Positions 1 to 13,688 are shown, counted from the first letter of the stretch. The stretch: DNA of 64,000 nucleotides from Humulus lupulus (GCF_963169125.1 NC_084798.1:194923481-194987480), one strand, 5' to 3'. The notes: generated by a model not told the origin, from the sequence alone. Made by a program: numbers and translations.

Positions 1-338
1 AGGAACTATACTTTTAAAATATACTTACCAAAACCTTTTGCTCAAGAACTTAGATTTCCTAACCAAAATAAGAATAAGGTTAGAATGAGTAGGAGACTAT
101 GAGAACTTTTAAAGAAAAAGTACAGAAACGAACTAGAGTTTGGGATACCTTGAAGAGTTGTAAGACCAATCTAAACCTTGAACCGAAATGCTATAAAATC
201 TTACTTCCCAAGTGTTTGATAAGCTTATGATGACCAAGCTTATGATTCCCAACCCAAGTGTTTACACTCTCACACTCACTTAGAAACTTGCAGCCTCTGA
301 ACTTAGAGTAAAAGATGAATAATGGCTGGGTACTAGGT

Positions 339-349
339 CCTATTTATAG
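339..349 (-). promoter_or_regulatory. LTR TATA box
   Basis: CTATAAATAGG on the minus strand, in the same place as in the other family-A LTRs (25516-25526 and 31101-31111). It lies downstream of the palindrome array, as expected for U3 promoter order. Confidence 0.6.
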
Positions 350-530
350 AGTTTAGGAATGAAGAGATCTTCATTTAACTTGAATAAAAATAATGGCTTT
401 TTAAGTGAAAATAATTTGAATTATCGTTCAGCAGAGGCTGAAGACTCGTTCAAAAAGATGCTGGACTTTTCAAGAGGTTGAAGGGTTGAATGGAAAATGA
501 TTTCAAAAAGTTTCAAAATATGTTGAGAGG

Positions 531-657
531 GGCGATATATCGCCCCCTGTAGGCGATATATCGCCTGGGCCAGTATGCTCGAGGCAAACGTGCATCGTTT
601 CGGGTTTTTCGTATCCTCGTACTGCGATATATCGCCCCTATATCTGCGATATATCGG
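531..657. repeat. Four spaced GGCGATATATCGCC palindromes
   Basis: Perfect 14-base palindromes at 531-544 and 552-565 (the second extends to 16 bases), a 12-base version at 624-635 and a 10-base core at 647-656. They form two close pairs separated by about 60 bases. The same four positions are occupied in the other full family-A LTRs, upstream of the TATA box in the sense of transcription. Confidence 0.85.
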
Positions 658-1095
658 CATACACTGATTATTTAAACACGAAATTACACATTTTTAGCTT
701 AATTTGAATTGAGTAAACAGCCTTGACTAAGCCCTCAAACGTTTTCAAAGTTGCTGACTGACCTTAGAGCATTCAAACTTTACCTTTAATAAATTTAATC
801 CTCAAAATACTTAATCATTAATCACCCATACCTAACATGTGCTTAAAATCCTATTGGTTCTTATCTAAACCTTATAGTATAATAAATATTATCCTCAATA
901 TCAGTCATATTAGTCAAACCTTAGGTTAAAATTAATATTCTTAAACTATAGTTTAAACTTAGAAAATCTACAAGTACTACTATGAGTGTCCAAATAAATC
1001 CCGATCTGAACCAAAAATCCAGAGTCATAAAGATAATATTATAATTACTATAATACTACTATCTAACTAGCTAAGTAAAGTTCTTGGACTCTACA

Positions 1096-3339
1096 ATTAG
1101 ATATGCACATGGGCCCTTTATAGCTTATAAGGGCATATTTGTAATATTGGCCTGTTGAGGACATAAATGTGATTATATGTGATAAATTTTTGAGGCCACA
1201 TTATTATGTGGATATATTTGCAACCTATGGCTTGAGACGGTCCTAGTGAGTGGATTGGTGAAATAGTCACAGCGGGGGCTAATACCCGGCTCGGGAGGGG
1301 ACCTGGGGTATCTCTGGGAATTTAGAGAATAATTTGGGAATTATTAGATATTGAGTAAATAAATGGTAATTAATTGGATGACGAGATTGATTGGTAAATA
1401 TTAGGGACATTTAAGGAATTAGTGGGAACTGGGGGAAAATGACCATTTTACCCCTAGGGACAACTTTAAGGTTAGTAAACTTAGAAGGGCGAAAAGGTCT
1501 TTTGCCTGTAAATTAGAAATATACTTAAGTATTAAGTTAGCTGAAGCTTTAGGAAATATATCAAGCCTTCTCCTTCAGCCCTCACGATTTCACTCTCTCT
1601 CACTCTCTTATTGAGCTTGAAGCTAAGGAAGGAAAAGGGGGCAGAAGCTTAGGCTTGAAGCTGGATCCTTTGAAGGAAATTGGAGGTGATTAAGCTAGGA
1701 ATTAAAGTTGGAACTTGAGAGGATTCAACCATTGTTGAGGTAAGCTCTAGTCTTTTAATTTTTTTGAAGAATTTAGTTCAATATGGTGGAATTGAGCTGA
1801 GTAGTCTTGAAGCTTAGAACATACATAATTCTGGGTTCTTGGGTGTAAATTGAGTGATGAATTTCCACTGATTTGGGATAGAAATTTCAGTCTATTTTGT
1901 GGTGATGTTATGTTTAAATATGTGATTTAAGGTCCAAACTTGTAGTTAACTTGTTGTGGATAGGGAGGCTTGTTTAGCTGAAATTATGGGGAAAATCTGG
2001 GGAAAATTTGCTGGGAGAAACATGTGAAAAGCCTATAATTTCTGGGAGCAAAGGGGGCGCACCACGACCTAGCCCTGGGGTGTTGCAGCGTGTGTGGCTT
2101 GTTGGCCTGGGTGTGCTCTCAGAGATGGGGCCGCACTACGACCTAGCCCTAAGGCGCTACGGCGCATGTGGCCTGTTGGCCTAGATGTGCTCTCTGAGAT
2201 GGGGGCATGTCGCGACCCACTAAGCTAAGTTGCGGCCCGCCTCCCCTTTGGCTTAGGTCCATTCTCTCTGACTTGGGGGCAAGTCGGGACCCAATAAGCC
2301 AAGTCGCAACCTGCCTAGTGATTTTAGCCTTAGAGTGGTTTCTAGAATTGCTAAGGCTCGGGGGTTTAAACCTAGGCCCTCAGGACAATTTCTACTACCC
2401 GATTTAGTAGGAATTGAGGTCCTAGAGGCTAGTTTTTACCTCCTAAGCTTTTATTTGAATTGGAAGTTAACAGTTACTCATTGGAATCTATGACTAGGTT
2501 AATCACCAAGGCTCGGGGCTAACGATCGTGCTCGGGACCATTCCATTATCGCCGTTCGAAATTAAAGGTAAGAAAACTGCACCCTTGTGGTTGTGAATGG
2601 GACTGAGGTTCCCAATATCTGAATATGTGTACCAGTGGGTTGTACGATTGTTATGATATATGAAAATGGACCGCCTAAGGGTGCCAGAGCTGATTATATG
2701 CGTACTGAACGCAGCTCGGCCTAAGTGAGTCGAGGTCAGCTAGATATACGGAGGGATCGATCTATGCGTACCAACTCTGAATATTTGTGTAACTGGCTAG
2801 AATATGAACTTGAGATTATATGGTTATCGTTGGATAGTTTGATGCTTGTATTCTGTTATTTAATTAAATTGATGAGTTGTGATTATTTGAATACCATTGT
2901 TGCTACATGTGATTGTTGTTTTGGTTTTCTTGTTGGGCCTTGGCTCACGAATGCTACGTGGTGCAGGTAAAAGCAAGGGTAAGCTGGATCAAACATGAGT
3001 TTGAGAGCTTAGGGGGTAAGGTGTACATTGTCAGCCGCTCGTCCACCACATCCGAGGGAAAGTACAGGGACATAAGCCTAAAACTTGTATTTTGCCATTA
3101 GAGTGGCCACTGATTGTATATAACTTTTGAGGGTTTGTAAATTGTCTTTTAAGCTCTGTTTTTGGGATCCCATGTACCAAACATCTATTTTAGTGAAAAT
3201 TAACCGTTTATGATCAAAATATTTTAACCCTAACCTGATTATGACTTTAGGATCATGTTTTACTCAAATTACTTGATTAGTGAGTCTTGCACTATTTTAA
3301 ATACGCAGTGTAACAGTCTTGGTTATCCAGGACATTACA
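1096..3339 (+). repeat. Gypsy LTR, 5' end missing
   Basis: Aligns with the LTR at 5018-7332 starting about 160 bases in, and ends in GACATTACA where the other ends in GTGTTACA. It carries the donor-like GAGGTAAG at 1737-1744 and the conserved CTTGTTGGGC...GTGCAGGTAA block at 2925-2970. Its left end abuts the family-A LTR, which looks inserted into it. No primer site follows. Confidence 0.75.
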
Positions 3340-5003
3340 GGGGCACTTTGGTCATTTTGGTATCAAGGGATAGACTTGGAAAAACCTTCAGAAAGTGACT
3401 AGAACACTAACCTCATACACCCTCCCATTTCCCACGTTCTCTCTCTCATTTTGCCTTCTCTTGGGCCTTGGGGAAGCACTTGAAGTTTGGAGACATAGCT
3501 TGGGAATCTAGGAGGATTTGAGGCTAGGAATTTAGGGAAATATAGCTAGGAGAAAGTCTGAGGCAGCTAAGGATTGAATTCTATGATTTAGGTAAGGTTG
3601 TTTCTCAATTTTTGGTAATTTTTAGTTGTAGTTTAAAGGTTTTCTTGAGGTTTAAACCTTGATTTGATTTTGGGTTTTGGTGTGGGTATGGAGTAGTTTT
3701 TGAGGTAATTATATTGTTTATATTGTATTGATGTAAGTTCTAGATGTGATTCTGGGTTTAGGTATGGATTATAGTGAATTTCAGTGGAATTGGCTGGAGA
3801 AAATGCAGGGAAAATATGTGTTCGCAGGGTCGAGTTGTGGCGCTGTTCTTGAGCATCGCGTCCTGCATGAACCCAGAAGGCCTTAGGGATCTCTAAACTC
3901 GCCCATGTGTCGCGATGTAGGTTTGGATGAACCACGGCCCGTGTCCCCCAGGTGAGAGCCTCGAGCTCTCTGACTTGTAGAGGGTCGCAACTCAAATAGA
4001 AGATACTGGCCAATTAGGGTTTTTGGGCTCAGGAACTTAAACTTAAGGGCTTGGGAAATATCCTACTACTTGGTTTAGTACAAATTGAGATCCCAGAAGC
4101 TAGTATATTATTCTGAAAGATTTAAATTGATTTAGATTGTGATGGTTATTTGTTATTACATTGTGACTAGGTTTTATCACTAAGGCATAGGATTAAGGAT
4201 CGTGCTCGGGATCGCCCTATTCTGTCAGCTCGGGACTTAGGTAAGAAAACTGTTTGTTCTCGTAGAGCAAGGCATGGCCCGATTATCTGTGATTAATGTT
4301 ATGTATGAATGTCTATAATTTTTAAGTCATGTATATCTGTTTGTGACTGATCGAAGAAGGTCGGGATCGGCAAAGGCCATGATCAGTAAAGGTCAAGATC
4401 GGCATAGTTCGGGATTGACAAGGCCCGAAAACGGCAACAAGCATGCTGAATGAAAGTGGCCATGGCATGGACATCTAGGGTGTTGTACTCACCCACTCAG
4501 TTAAGATCGTGAACCTAGTGCCTGGTAACACACATTGATCAACTTATGCTGCTATGTGAATTATGTGTTGTATCTGTTTAATTTATGCATTCATTGAAAT
4601 GAATTGTTATATGCTATGTTTGCGGAGTTTTCTTGCTGGGCCTTGGCTCAAGGGTGCTCTATGGTGCAGGTAACGATATACATGTTTGGCCTAACTGGCC
4701 GCCACGGTTAGGGGTAGTTTGAGGAACGTGCTATAAACATTTAATTTTGTCACTTAGGTCGACTGTACACCAACTTTTCAATTGTAAATATATTTTAAGA
4801 CAATATTTTGGGATCCCAATGTAACACTTTTATGATTTAAATGAATGTCCAAACTATTATACTTAATTCTTATTTAAATGAGTCTTTACTTTAGTTAATC
4901 ACACTTTTTGGTCCAATACCTCGATTAACGAGTTAATGTCACATTTTAAAATCACATGGTAACGCCTTTAGGATAGTAGGGTGTTATAACTTGGTATCAG
5001 AGC
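3340..5003 (+). repeat. Gypsy LTR (5' truncated) with primer-binding site
   Basis: Begins inside an LTR, at the point equivalent to about 540 bases into 5018-7332, directly after the preceding LTR. It ends in GTGTTATA at 4988 (the usual terminal CA changed to TA). TTGGTATCAGAGC, complementary to initiator methionine tRNA, follows at 4991-5003. It contains a donor-like TTAGGTAAGG (3588-3597), a GATCGG-type short repeat zone (4345-4440) and the conserved block at 4628-4673. Fourteen bases after the primer site it is interrupted by element P. Confidence 0.7.
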
Positions 5004-5017
5004 ATGCCAACGTTTAT

Positions 5018-7332
5018 TGTAACAACCTGAATCTATTGTTAAGGCTAAGTGCCTAGGTTACAATGCCTGGAGGGCATAATGGGTTATACATGTTGAATTA
5101 ACTCAATAAATGTAGGACTAAGTGGCATACATGATTTATGTGATAATATGGATTTAAATGCATATTTATGTGTATTACTTATGCATGTGGGCCCATTCTT
5201 GATGATAAGGGCATATTTGTAGTATTTGCCCGTTGCAGGCATAAATGTGATTATATGTGTAAAATGATTGAGACCACATTGTTATGTGGATATATTTGCA
5301 GTATACGGCTCGAGGCGATCCTAGTGAGCGGGTTAGCAGAATGTTCACAACGGGGTCCAATACCCAGCTCGGGGCGAGCCTAGGGGTATTTTGGGGACTT
5401 AGTGTGTATTTATGATTTATTGGTTAAAAAGTAATTATTTAAGGATGAATAGGGTGTGTCGGGATTAATTGGAAATTTATAGGGGCCACTCGAGGATTCA
5501 CGGGATTTGTGGCAAATGACGATTTGGCCTTGGGGCCATTAAGGGGTATTTTTGTCTCTTGAGGTTAAGGGTGGACTTAGGCAGCTGGGTGGCTTGAGAA
5601 AAAACTAGAATCTAAGGAAAAAAAAAGGAAGGAACTCTCTCAAAGCTCTGAACATTCTCCCGCACGCTTCCCTCTCCTATTTCTTGAAGACTTAGGCAAC
5701 TTTGGAAAATTCTGATGTTGAGGCTTTGAACAAGCTGAGGGTGTGGGAAATCTAGATTAAGCTCAGAATTGCCATTGAGGTAAGATTCAAGTAAGTGTTG
5801 TTACTGAAATCCTTAGTTTATCTTAAGTGTTTTGAGGTTCTGAATTTAGGTGTTTGAGCTTAGGTTGCGGTGATTTTGTGGTTGATTATCAGGTAGTTAT
5901 AATGCCTAGGTTGTGTGGTTAAGAGTCTTGGACTCAATTCTTGTTTTGATGTAAGGCTGCAATGACTTTCTGTAGAAATTGGTTGGGTGAAAACGCAGAA
6001 AGAAGCTGGGTTTTCTGGGTTTGCGGGGGCGCCCCGCGACACCGTTCATGGGCGTCGCGACCCTCATGGCCCCAGGGGCCTAGGGGATTTCTGTCTCATG
6101 GGTGCACCGCGACTCTCAGGGCCAGGTTGCGCCCCACATGTTTGCAGGGGTTAGGGCTTTGCCTCTGACCAGGAAGCACGCCGCGACCCTCAGGGCCAGG
6201 TCGCGGTCTGCTTAGGCAGCCTTAGCCAAATTAGGCTTTTAGGCTCGAGAATCTAAACCTAAGCGCTCAGGATGATATCTACTACCCGATTTAGTAGAAA
6301 TCGAGATCCTGGAGGTTCATATATTATTCAAAAGCTTTTATTTAGTTTAGGATTTTAATGGTTATGCACTATCACATTGTGACTAGGTTTTACCGCAAGG
6401 GCTCAGGATTAGGGATCGTGCATGGAACTGTCGTACGCTAGCTGCTCGAGACCTGAGGAAATAAAACTGTACCCGGGTTGTGAATGGGGCTTAAACCCCT
6501 GTTAATGAATATGTTATGAATATGAATATACCTATATCTGAGAATATAAGGATGGGCATGCTTGTATACGCTGCCATTGATTATGTGTTATGCGTTGTGT
6601 ATTTGTGATTATATATGTTTGTAAGTGGGCCTAAGGGTATCGGGGGTCGATTGCATGTGTATGGAATTCAGCCTGGCCTAAGGGTGTCGGGGTCGGCTAA
6701 GAGACCAGGGAACTCGGTATAAGGGCGTTGGGCCTGGATATTATACCATAAACAAAAGTATGGTTCAAACTTATTCATTTTTATTGATTGACGAGTTTGG
6801 TTACATATTTGAGTGAGTTGAACATTACTGTTGGTTGGTTATTTATATCCTAATTTTTAATTGAACCTAATAATTTATGCTTATTGCTTTTATACTGTTG
6901 CCTTGTTGTGCATGCTGATTTATGTTTTCTTACTGAGCCTTGGCTCACGGGTGCTACGTGGTATAGGTAAGGAAAAAGGGTAGTTGGACCAGCCATGAGT
7001 TAGAGAGTTTTAGGGGCGGTGTGTACATATGCAGCCTGCTCGATTGCCACTGTCGGGATAGCTTGGGAGGAACTAGGGTTAAACCCCATTTTTTCGCTTA
7101 GGATGGCCAAATTGTATTCTATTTGTCTCTTACGAATCTGTAAACTGATTTTGGGATCCTGTGTATATACTTGATATTTTAATGAAAAATAATCATTTTG
7201 TTGATCAAATCTTTTAATACTTGACCTTGACTTAGTCTTCAATTACACGTTTATGTTCAAATGACTTGCTTAGCGAGTTAAGCACTATTTTAAACACACA
7301 GTGTAACGGTCTTGGTTATCCAGGGTGTTACA
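5018..7332 (+). repeat. Element P 5' LTR
   Basis: Starts TGTAACAACC, ends GGGTGTTACA, 2315 bases. A GC-rich zone with repeated CCCTCAGGGCCAGGTCGCG-like units spans about 6030-6220. Donor-like TTGAGGTAAG is at 5776-5785 and the conserved CTTACTGAGC...TATAGGTAA block at 6925-6970. Confidence 0.85.
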
Positions 7333-7334
7333 AC

Positions 7335-7347
7335 TTGGTATCAGAGC
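7335..7347 (+). other. Primer-binding site, element P
   Basis: TTGGTATCAGAGC, two bases after the 5' LTR, complementary to the 3' end of initiator methionine tRNA. Confidence 0.85.
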
Positions 7348-7605
7348 GGTCTAGGTTTAGGGGTTCCTAAAGAATGGCTGAGCATGTACACTCGCTGCTA
7401 AAGATAAGTTTGACTCACGGTTATATATCTAATGACATGATTATGTGGTTAATTGTTTAAATTTAACTTATGTACCTTATCTGCATGCTAGTATAGAGGG
7501 CATGGTGTGTATGAATGTATTTGGTTGAAATGGGATTTGATAGTTGATGTATTCAAAATAGTCAACTGGATCTGGTATCGTTAGTATATGGGTTGCAGAT
7601 GATAG

Positions 7606-10600
7606 TTGGGGTCAGAACTCTTCATCTACCCATGGAATTCGCAGCATATGTTTTCTGGTATGCGAGTAAGACTGCTAGATCAGGATGAGGAGATTAGAGG
7701 GTTGAGACAGTGGTTTCCATCAGGGAATGTTGCCCCATATATCTTGATAGTAATGGCACTAGTGGTTGTTCATCTTGAGGGTGGAAACAAATAAGAGTTA
7801 TCGTATGAAAGACTTTAAAGGCATTATCCTCCAGTTTTCTGGGGGAGGTTTGGGTTTGTTCAAAACTGATTAGTAGATGGGCGTGATTAGCTCTGTCCTT
7901 GATGATATGAGAGTGGTAGGCCATGATAGAGTTGTAGCGCCATGCATAAGCGACAGGAGGATGTCCGGACATGGTGGGAAGTAGTGCCCTAGACCCGAAA
8001 TATTGATATGATGGGTTGGGAGGAATTCAGATAGTGGTTCGACGAAAGAGACTATTGTGACACAGTCTGAACTGCAAGAACCAATGAGTTTATGTACTTG
8101 GTTCAGGATAAAAAGACAATGACAGAGTATGTCAACAAATATGATGGGTTGTCCAATCCGCTTTGGATTTGGTACCAGTGGATGTGTCCCGGAAAGAACG
8201 ATTCATTTGAGAACTGAACTCTAGGATGGCCCAGAGTGTTAGGATCACTTCGGCCTATGAGATTTCTATCAATGCTTGGGCACTAGGGAGGGCCTCATTA
8301 TAGAAGACGTAAGAGATGAAAAATGGAGTGTGAGTGTCGTAGGGCAGGAAACTCAGGCAATGGTTTTCCCAATTGCGGGATCATGTAGGGGCAGATGCCC
8401 AGTAACCGGAGAAGAAGGACCCCTGATAGTTTTACTACTCCTGGACTTGACAAGAGGGGCTACGGTTTACAGGATGGTTGCTAGGGCAACAATGAGGCCT
8501 CGGGAAGTTATCTAGTATGCTTCAGGTGCGGGAGACACCATCTGAGAGGACGCTGAGTGAAGGCATGTCTTCTATGTAGAACGATTGGGAATGTCAGGAA
8601 GGATTGCTCGGAATCGAAGTTGGAATAACTAAGGAGTATAGATTACTCGACCCTAGTTTGAGGGTTCACCTTGATACAGTTAGAGCCCGAGGCTAGTCCC
8701 TCGAAGGTGATCGATAGGCTCTCTAGTTCATGTTCTTTATTATATGGAGCTAAGTGAGTTCGGTGCTATGTATTCCCTAGAAGAGACATAGATTTGCGGC
8801 ACATACCTTATGGTTGTCACACCATGGGGTGTGAAATTTTACTGCCTGTCGGAAAAGTTGGTAACCTCCAAGAGAAGGGTTAGAGTATTATTGGTTGAAC
8901 GTTGACAATATAATTGATTGAGTTTTCCATATACAGACTTTGATATGATCCTGAGTACAGATTAGTTTATCAAATAAGGGAAGGGCCCGGTTGTGTCTAC
9001 AAAATGCCTAGATATTGTTGTAGGCACCACCTGGAATATATCAGTTAGACTGGATGAAAACTTGATCGGTTAGTAAGGCTTTGGTTGGGTGCACAAAGAA
9101 TCGTTGAGTACGTTATGGAATTAAGGCATGGATAAACTCGGTATCAGGGACATCATGCAGAATGATATTAGTTTAGCAGAAAGAATTAATGGTTCAATTG
9201 AAGAAGTATTTGACTGGAGGGTTGATTGGATAGAGCATCTCATCATGGGACACATCAACACCATTTGCTAAGAATGAAGGGTTTATTGTCTAGTTGTAGA
9301 GTAGGACAATGTTCTCAGGAATTGACCCTCGATCTGGTTATTACCAGCTCAGGATCAAGGAAAGAGACATATCAGGAATTACTTTTTGCACCGAGTGGGA
9401 TGTGATAGGTTTTTCAATGAAGGTTCTTAACTGACTAATGCTCTAACGACACAAGTAAGTTCGACAAGCACAGAGGGTACAGGAATGACATGAACAAGCC
9501 ATATTCAGATTGGTTAAGGATGGATTATTCTACTTCCAGTTAGAAGCAGAATGCGAATGACCACTTCATTAATGATACCAAGACTAAGGAAGTTGGGTTA
9601 CATGTAAGATTCCAGGACGAGTAAGCTTCAAATTTTCCAAGGGTATTCAAGGTCATGTTATAGGAAGTGATAGGATCATGTATGAAGTAATTCATATAGA
9701 AACCACAAGGGAATTGCTGAAGGGACGCCTGAGGGGTGAGGAGTACAGTGAGACCGGAAGAAAACATCGACTACTACTTGAGGCATCTTCAAAGACAACT
9801 ATACCCAAGATTAAGGTAGCACAAGAACCTAAAGTTTTTCTGAATGGATAGTTTCGTACAGAATTATTAGAATATAGAATAAGGATTGGTTAGCACACTA
9901 TGGTATTAGACTGTGTATGTGGTGGACTGATACAGGAGAATAGCACGATGTATACTATCCTTGCTTAAGACATGGAACTATAGGGTGGTGCGTCGAAGAC
10001 AAGAGTGTGCCCGTGTACATACTGAAAAGAATGGTTGTTTGTGCTTCATGGTAGATGAAGAGATAAGAACACAAATGTTCCACACGGGGTGTTAGGTTGA
10101 CGATAATGCCAGATAACCATGGTTAGGGTGCGGTGACGACACCTATGGAATCGTAGTGCGTGCACTAGTATAAAGAGTTAAAGCGTTTGGTCACCCATAG
10201 TGGAATAAACATGAGACTAAGGCCCTAGTGAGAATTAATGGGTGATTTACATTGGAAAACCTTGATTGTGTATAGAAAATTAACATGGAAACTGACATCC
10301 TAAGTTGGAGAGTTATGTGCCAGTTGGATAGGATGCCACGGATTACAATAAATTCAAACACAGTAGCAACTAAGATTGGTATAGAACCTGCAGTTGATAA
10401 TTGACAGATATACATCTATGACCAATGAAATATAGAGAGAAGATTTTGTGGGAATGGTTAAGAATCCTACTATTTTAGTATGAATGGGTTAAGATATGAA
10501 GATCGGATGAGTGATCCGATGGAACTTGGTGTGGAGGTGGAGATTCTAGACGAGTATTGTATTACCTCCTTATGAATATTGTATCAAGAATTTGAATGGA

Positions 10601-11480
10601 TGTTAAGAGAAAAAATTAGTGTACTGGAAGGCAAAAGGGTATAGTGGTGGGCCGTAAGTGTGGACTACATTAGATTGCAAGTAAAATAATTAGATATGAA
10701 AAGTTGTGACTCAACAGATTGAGTTAGTACACTTTGGTTCATATGAACGGGTATCAATATAGTGCATATAGGCGAAGGGAGACCGTATGCCTCCGTAGGA
10801 CATCGAAGTCGATGGTGTCAGACTGAGACCCTTTATTTCCCAAGTTTTGGAAGAGGTTGTAGAGGACAAAGAGTATAAGATTGAGACTTATAATTATTAG
10901 TTACCTTCAGATAGACTGACAATCTGAAGGAATGACTCCAAATTTAAGAATTGTACATCAAATGTGTAAGTATTTGGGGCATTGAGATAACTACGGTCCC
11001 TTGATTGAATAGTCACGGTGATGGGAGCCGGTCAACAGCTACAATGATTCTGGATAAGATACAGGGAGATAGGGAGCGAGAAGCGCTTGTTCCAAGTAAG
11101 AGTATGACAGACAGGAAATATGGTGGTTCAAAATTGGTTCGGGAAAACCAATGAACTTATTGGGATTGCTAGGGCAAAAGTGTCTGCCTATTTAAAAGGA
11201 CATAAGGGCTCACAAATTTTAAGCATGGGAACACGGAGTTCCAAGATGGGAGACTTTGTATTTCTCCAAATATTGTGGATTAGAAAGGTTAAGATATTTT
11301 GGGAAAGAAAGAGGAGTTTTAACTCCCGATTTAATAGACTTCTGAGGTCTTACCAGGGACTAGGCCAGGGGCCTATAAATTAGACTTACCCTAGTATGGG
11401 TGGTGGATCATAAAGTGTTACTAGTGCCAATGTCAAGGAAAGAAGTGTTAAGTATTACCACTGATAGGGTATGGAGACCC
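7606..11480 (+). pseudogene. Element P gag-pol remnant
   Basis: No frame stays open, but the domain order can still be followed. Around 7680-7720 a stretch reading QDEEIRGLRQ matches the coiled part of gag in element H (RQEEEIRCLKQ near 63020). About 7830-8300 is a frameshifted gag core. Around 9310-9370 the RT palm region is visible as FSGIDPRSGYYQLRIKE, close to the usual [17 protein letters not shown], so the first catalytic aspartate codon survives. About 11120-11480 is the integrase tail with its PM-G-KRFG-K-KLSPRF-like region, again scrambled. Protease, RNase H and the integrase core were not recognised by eye. The function was the usual Gag and polyprotein of a Ty3/gypsy element; the copy is long dead. 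Confidence 0.65.
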
Positions 11481-11683
11481 TAGGGTTTCAGTGGGATTTT
11501 CTGGGCAAAGAAAAGCTAATGAAATTTGGGATAAATGAGATAAATTCTTATAGAATAAGACTTTCACTCTAGTGAGAGTGTTACTAAGGGATAAAAAGGT
11601 AAATGACTAGACTCTATGGCTATAGTCCGATTCATGGGATTTGTTTCCCAAGGTGTCTGAATAAATTTCGGGGATGAAATTTC

Positions 11684-11699
11684 AATAAGGAGGGGATAG
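11684..11699 (+). other. Polypurine tract, element P
   Basis: AATAAGGAGGGGATAG directly before the 3' LTR; the plus-strand priming site of reverse transcription. Confidence 0.75.
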
Positions 11700-11700
11700 T

Positions 11701-13556
11701 TGTAACGACCTGAATCACCTGTTAAGGCTAAGTGCATGGCTTACAGTGCCTGGAGGGCAAAATGGGGTATACATGTTGAATTAATTGAATAAATGTGTGA
11801 CTACATGGCATACATAATTTATGTGATAATATGGATGTAAATGCATGTTTATGTGTATCAAATATGCATGTGGGCCCATTCTTGATGATAAGGGCATATT
11901 TGTAGTATTGGCCCATTGCGGGCATAAATGTGATTATATGTGTAAAATGATTAAGAACACATTATTATGTGGATATATTTTTAGTATAAGACTTGAGGCG
12001 ATCCTAGTGAGCGGGTTAGCGGGTTGGTCACAACGGGGTCCCATACCCGGCTCGGGGCAAGCCTAGGGGTATTTTGGGGTCTTAGTGTGTATTTAGGATT
12101 TATTGGTTAACAAGTAGTTATTTAAGCTTTAATTGGGCTTCTTGGGATTAATCAGAAATTTATAGGGGCCACTCGATGATTAGCGAGAATTGTAGCAAAT
12201 GATGATTTGGCCTTGGGGCATTGAAGGATAAGAGGAAACTTAAGGGTTATTTTGGTCTCTTGAGGTTAAGGGTGGACTTAGGCAGCTGGGTGGCTTGAGA
12301 AAAAACTAGAATCTAAGGAAAAACAAAGGAAGGAACTCTCTCAAAGCTCTGAACATTCTCCCGCACGCTTCCCTCTCCTATTTCTTGAGACTTAGGCAAC
12401 TTTGGAAAATTCTGATGTTGAGGCTTTGAACAAGCTGAGGGTGTTGGAAATCTAGATTAAGCTCAGAATTTCCATTGAGGTAAGATTCAAGTAAGTGTGG
12501 TTACTAAAATCCTTAGTTTATCTTAAGTGTTTTGAGGTTCTGAATTTATGTGTTTGAGCTTAGGTTTTGGTGATTTTGTGGTGGATTTTTTGGTAGCTAT
12601 AATGCCTAGGTTGTGTTGTTAAGAGTCTTGGACTCAATTATGGTTTTGGTGTAAGGTTGCAATGAATTTTTGTAGAAATTGGTAGGGTGAAAGCATAGAA
12701 AGAAGCTGGGTTTTCTGGGTTCGCGGGGGCGCGCCACGACCATATTCATGGGCGTTGCGGCCCGCGTGGCCTCAGGAGCCTGGGGCTTTCTGTCTTATGG
12801 GCGATCTGCAACCCTCAGGGCCAGATTGCGGCATGCATGTTTGTAAGAGTTGGGGCTGGCGCCTCTGACCAGGGGGCACACTACGACCCTCAGGGCTAGG
12901 TCGCTGCCCGCCTAGGCAACCTTAGCCAAATTAGGCTTTTGGGCTCGGGGATCTAAACCTAAGCGCTCAGGACGATTTCTAATACCCGTATTAGTATAAA
13001 TCATGGTCCCGAAGGCTCGTATATTATTCCAAAGCTTTTAAAGTGTTTGGGATTTTAATGGTCATCCACTATCACATTGTGACTAGGTTTTACCGAAAGG
13101 GCTCAGGATTAGGGATCATGCTCGGGACTGCCGTATGGTAGCTGCTCGGGACCTGAGACAAGAAAACTGCACTCGGGTTGTGAATGGGGCTTAAACCCCT
13201 GTTAATGAATATGTTATGAATATGAATATACATGTATCTAAGAATATAAGGATGGGCATGCTTGTATACGCTGCCATTAATTATGTGTTATGCGTTGTGT
13301 ATTTGTGATTATATATGTTTGCAGGCCGACCTAAGGGTGCTGGGAGCCGATAGCATTCGTGTGGAACGCAGCCTGGCCTAAGGGTGTCGGGGTCGACTAA
13401 GAGACCAGGGAACTCGGTCTAAGGGCCCTGGGCATGGATATTATACCATAAACAGAAGTGTGGTTCACACTTATTCATTTCTATTGACTGACGAGTTTGG
13501 TTACATATTTGACTGAGTTGAATATTACTGTTGGGTGGTTATTTATATCCCAATTG
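11701..13556 (+). repeat. Element P 3' LTR, truncated
   Basis: Starts TGTAACGACC and follows the 5' LTR closely, with many single-base changes, until about 13556, where homology stops. The last 440 or so bases, including the conserved CTTGCTGGGC-type block, are missing. Donor-like TTGAGGTAAG is at 12476-12485. Confidence 0.8.
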
Positions 13557-13597
13557 GTTATATACCATAAACAGAAGTGTGGTTCACACTTATTCCT
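13439..13597 (+). repeat. Direct duplication at the end of the P 3' LTR
   Basis: A stretch of about 36 bases beginning TTATACCATAAACAGAAG occurs at 13441-13475 and again, nearly unchanged, at 13559-13595. The two copies are about 119 bases apart. The second lies exactly where LTR homology ends, so it marks the rearrangement that truncated the LTR. Confidence 0.75.
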
Positions 13598-13688
13598 TTG
13601 GATGTTGTTATCGTGCCTGTTGTGCAGCATCATTGATTGCAGGCATTTTGAAGTTATGCCTCGGTGATCAATTAAATTTCGCTGCAAT

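Larger units (their letters stand above)
1..1095 (-). repeat. Family-A gypsy LTR, truncated by window edge
   Basis: Reads on the minus strand from TGTAGAGTCC (at 1095) leftward. It matches the complete LTR at 24372-26273 from about 25170 to its end, so roughly 800 bases lie outside the window. A TATA box is at 339-349 and four copies of a GCGATATATCGC palindrome lie at 531-657. The flank to the right has no polypurine tract for this strand, so the body, if any, is to the left, or this is a solo LTR. It is closer in sequence to the fragment at 18047-18762 than to 24372-26273. Confidence 0.85.
5018..13556 (+). mobile_element. Element P: decayed Ty3/gypsy retrotransposon
   Basis: The 5' LTR (5018-7332) and 3' LTR (from 11701) share TGTAAC starts and long near-identical stretches. 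A primer site follows the first and a polypurine tract (11684-11699) precedes the second. The internal part is about 4.4 kb, with gag and pol remnants in order gag, RT, integrase tail, so it is an ordinary Ty3/gypsy element. The 3' LTR stops about 440 bases early. It sits 14 bases downstream of the primer site of an older element, so it is a nested insertion; with the right end lost, target duplications cannot be checked. Confidence 0.85.

Noticed and set aside
421..660. Minus-strand 79-codon frame over the palindrome array
   Set aside because: LTR U3 sequence; the same frame is not open in the sister LTRs.
3633..4013. Minus-strand open frame of 126 codons
   Set aside because: Lies inside an LTR, on the strand opposite to the element, and is not kept in the equivalent place of the related LTRs.
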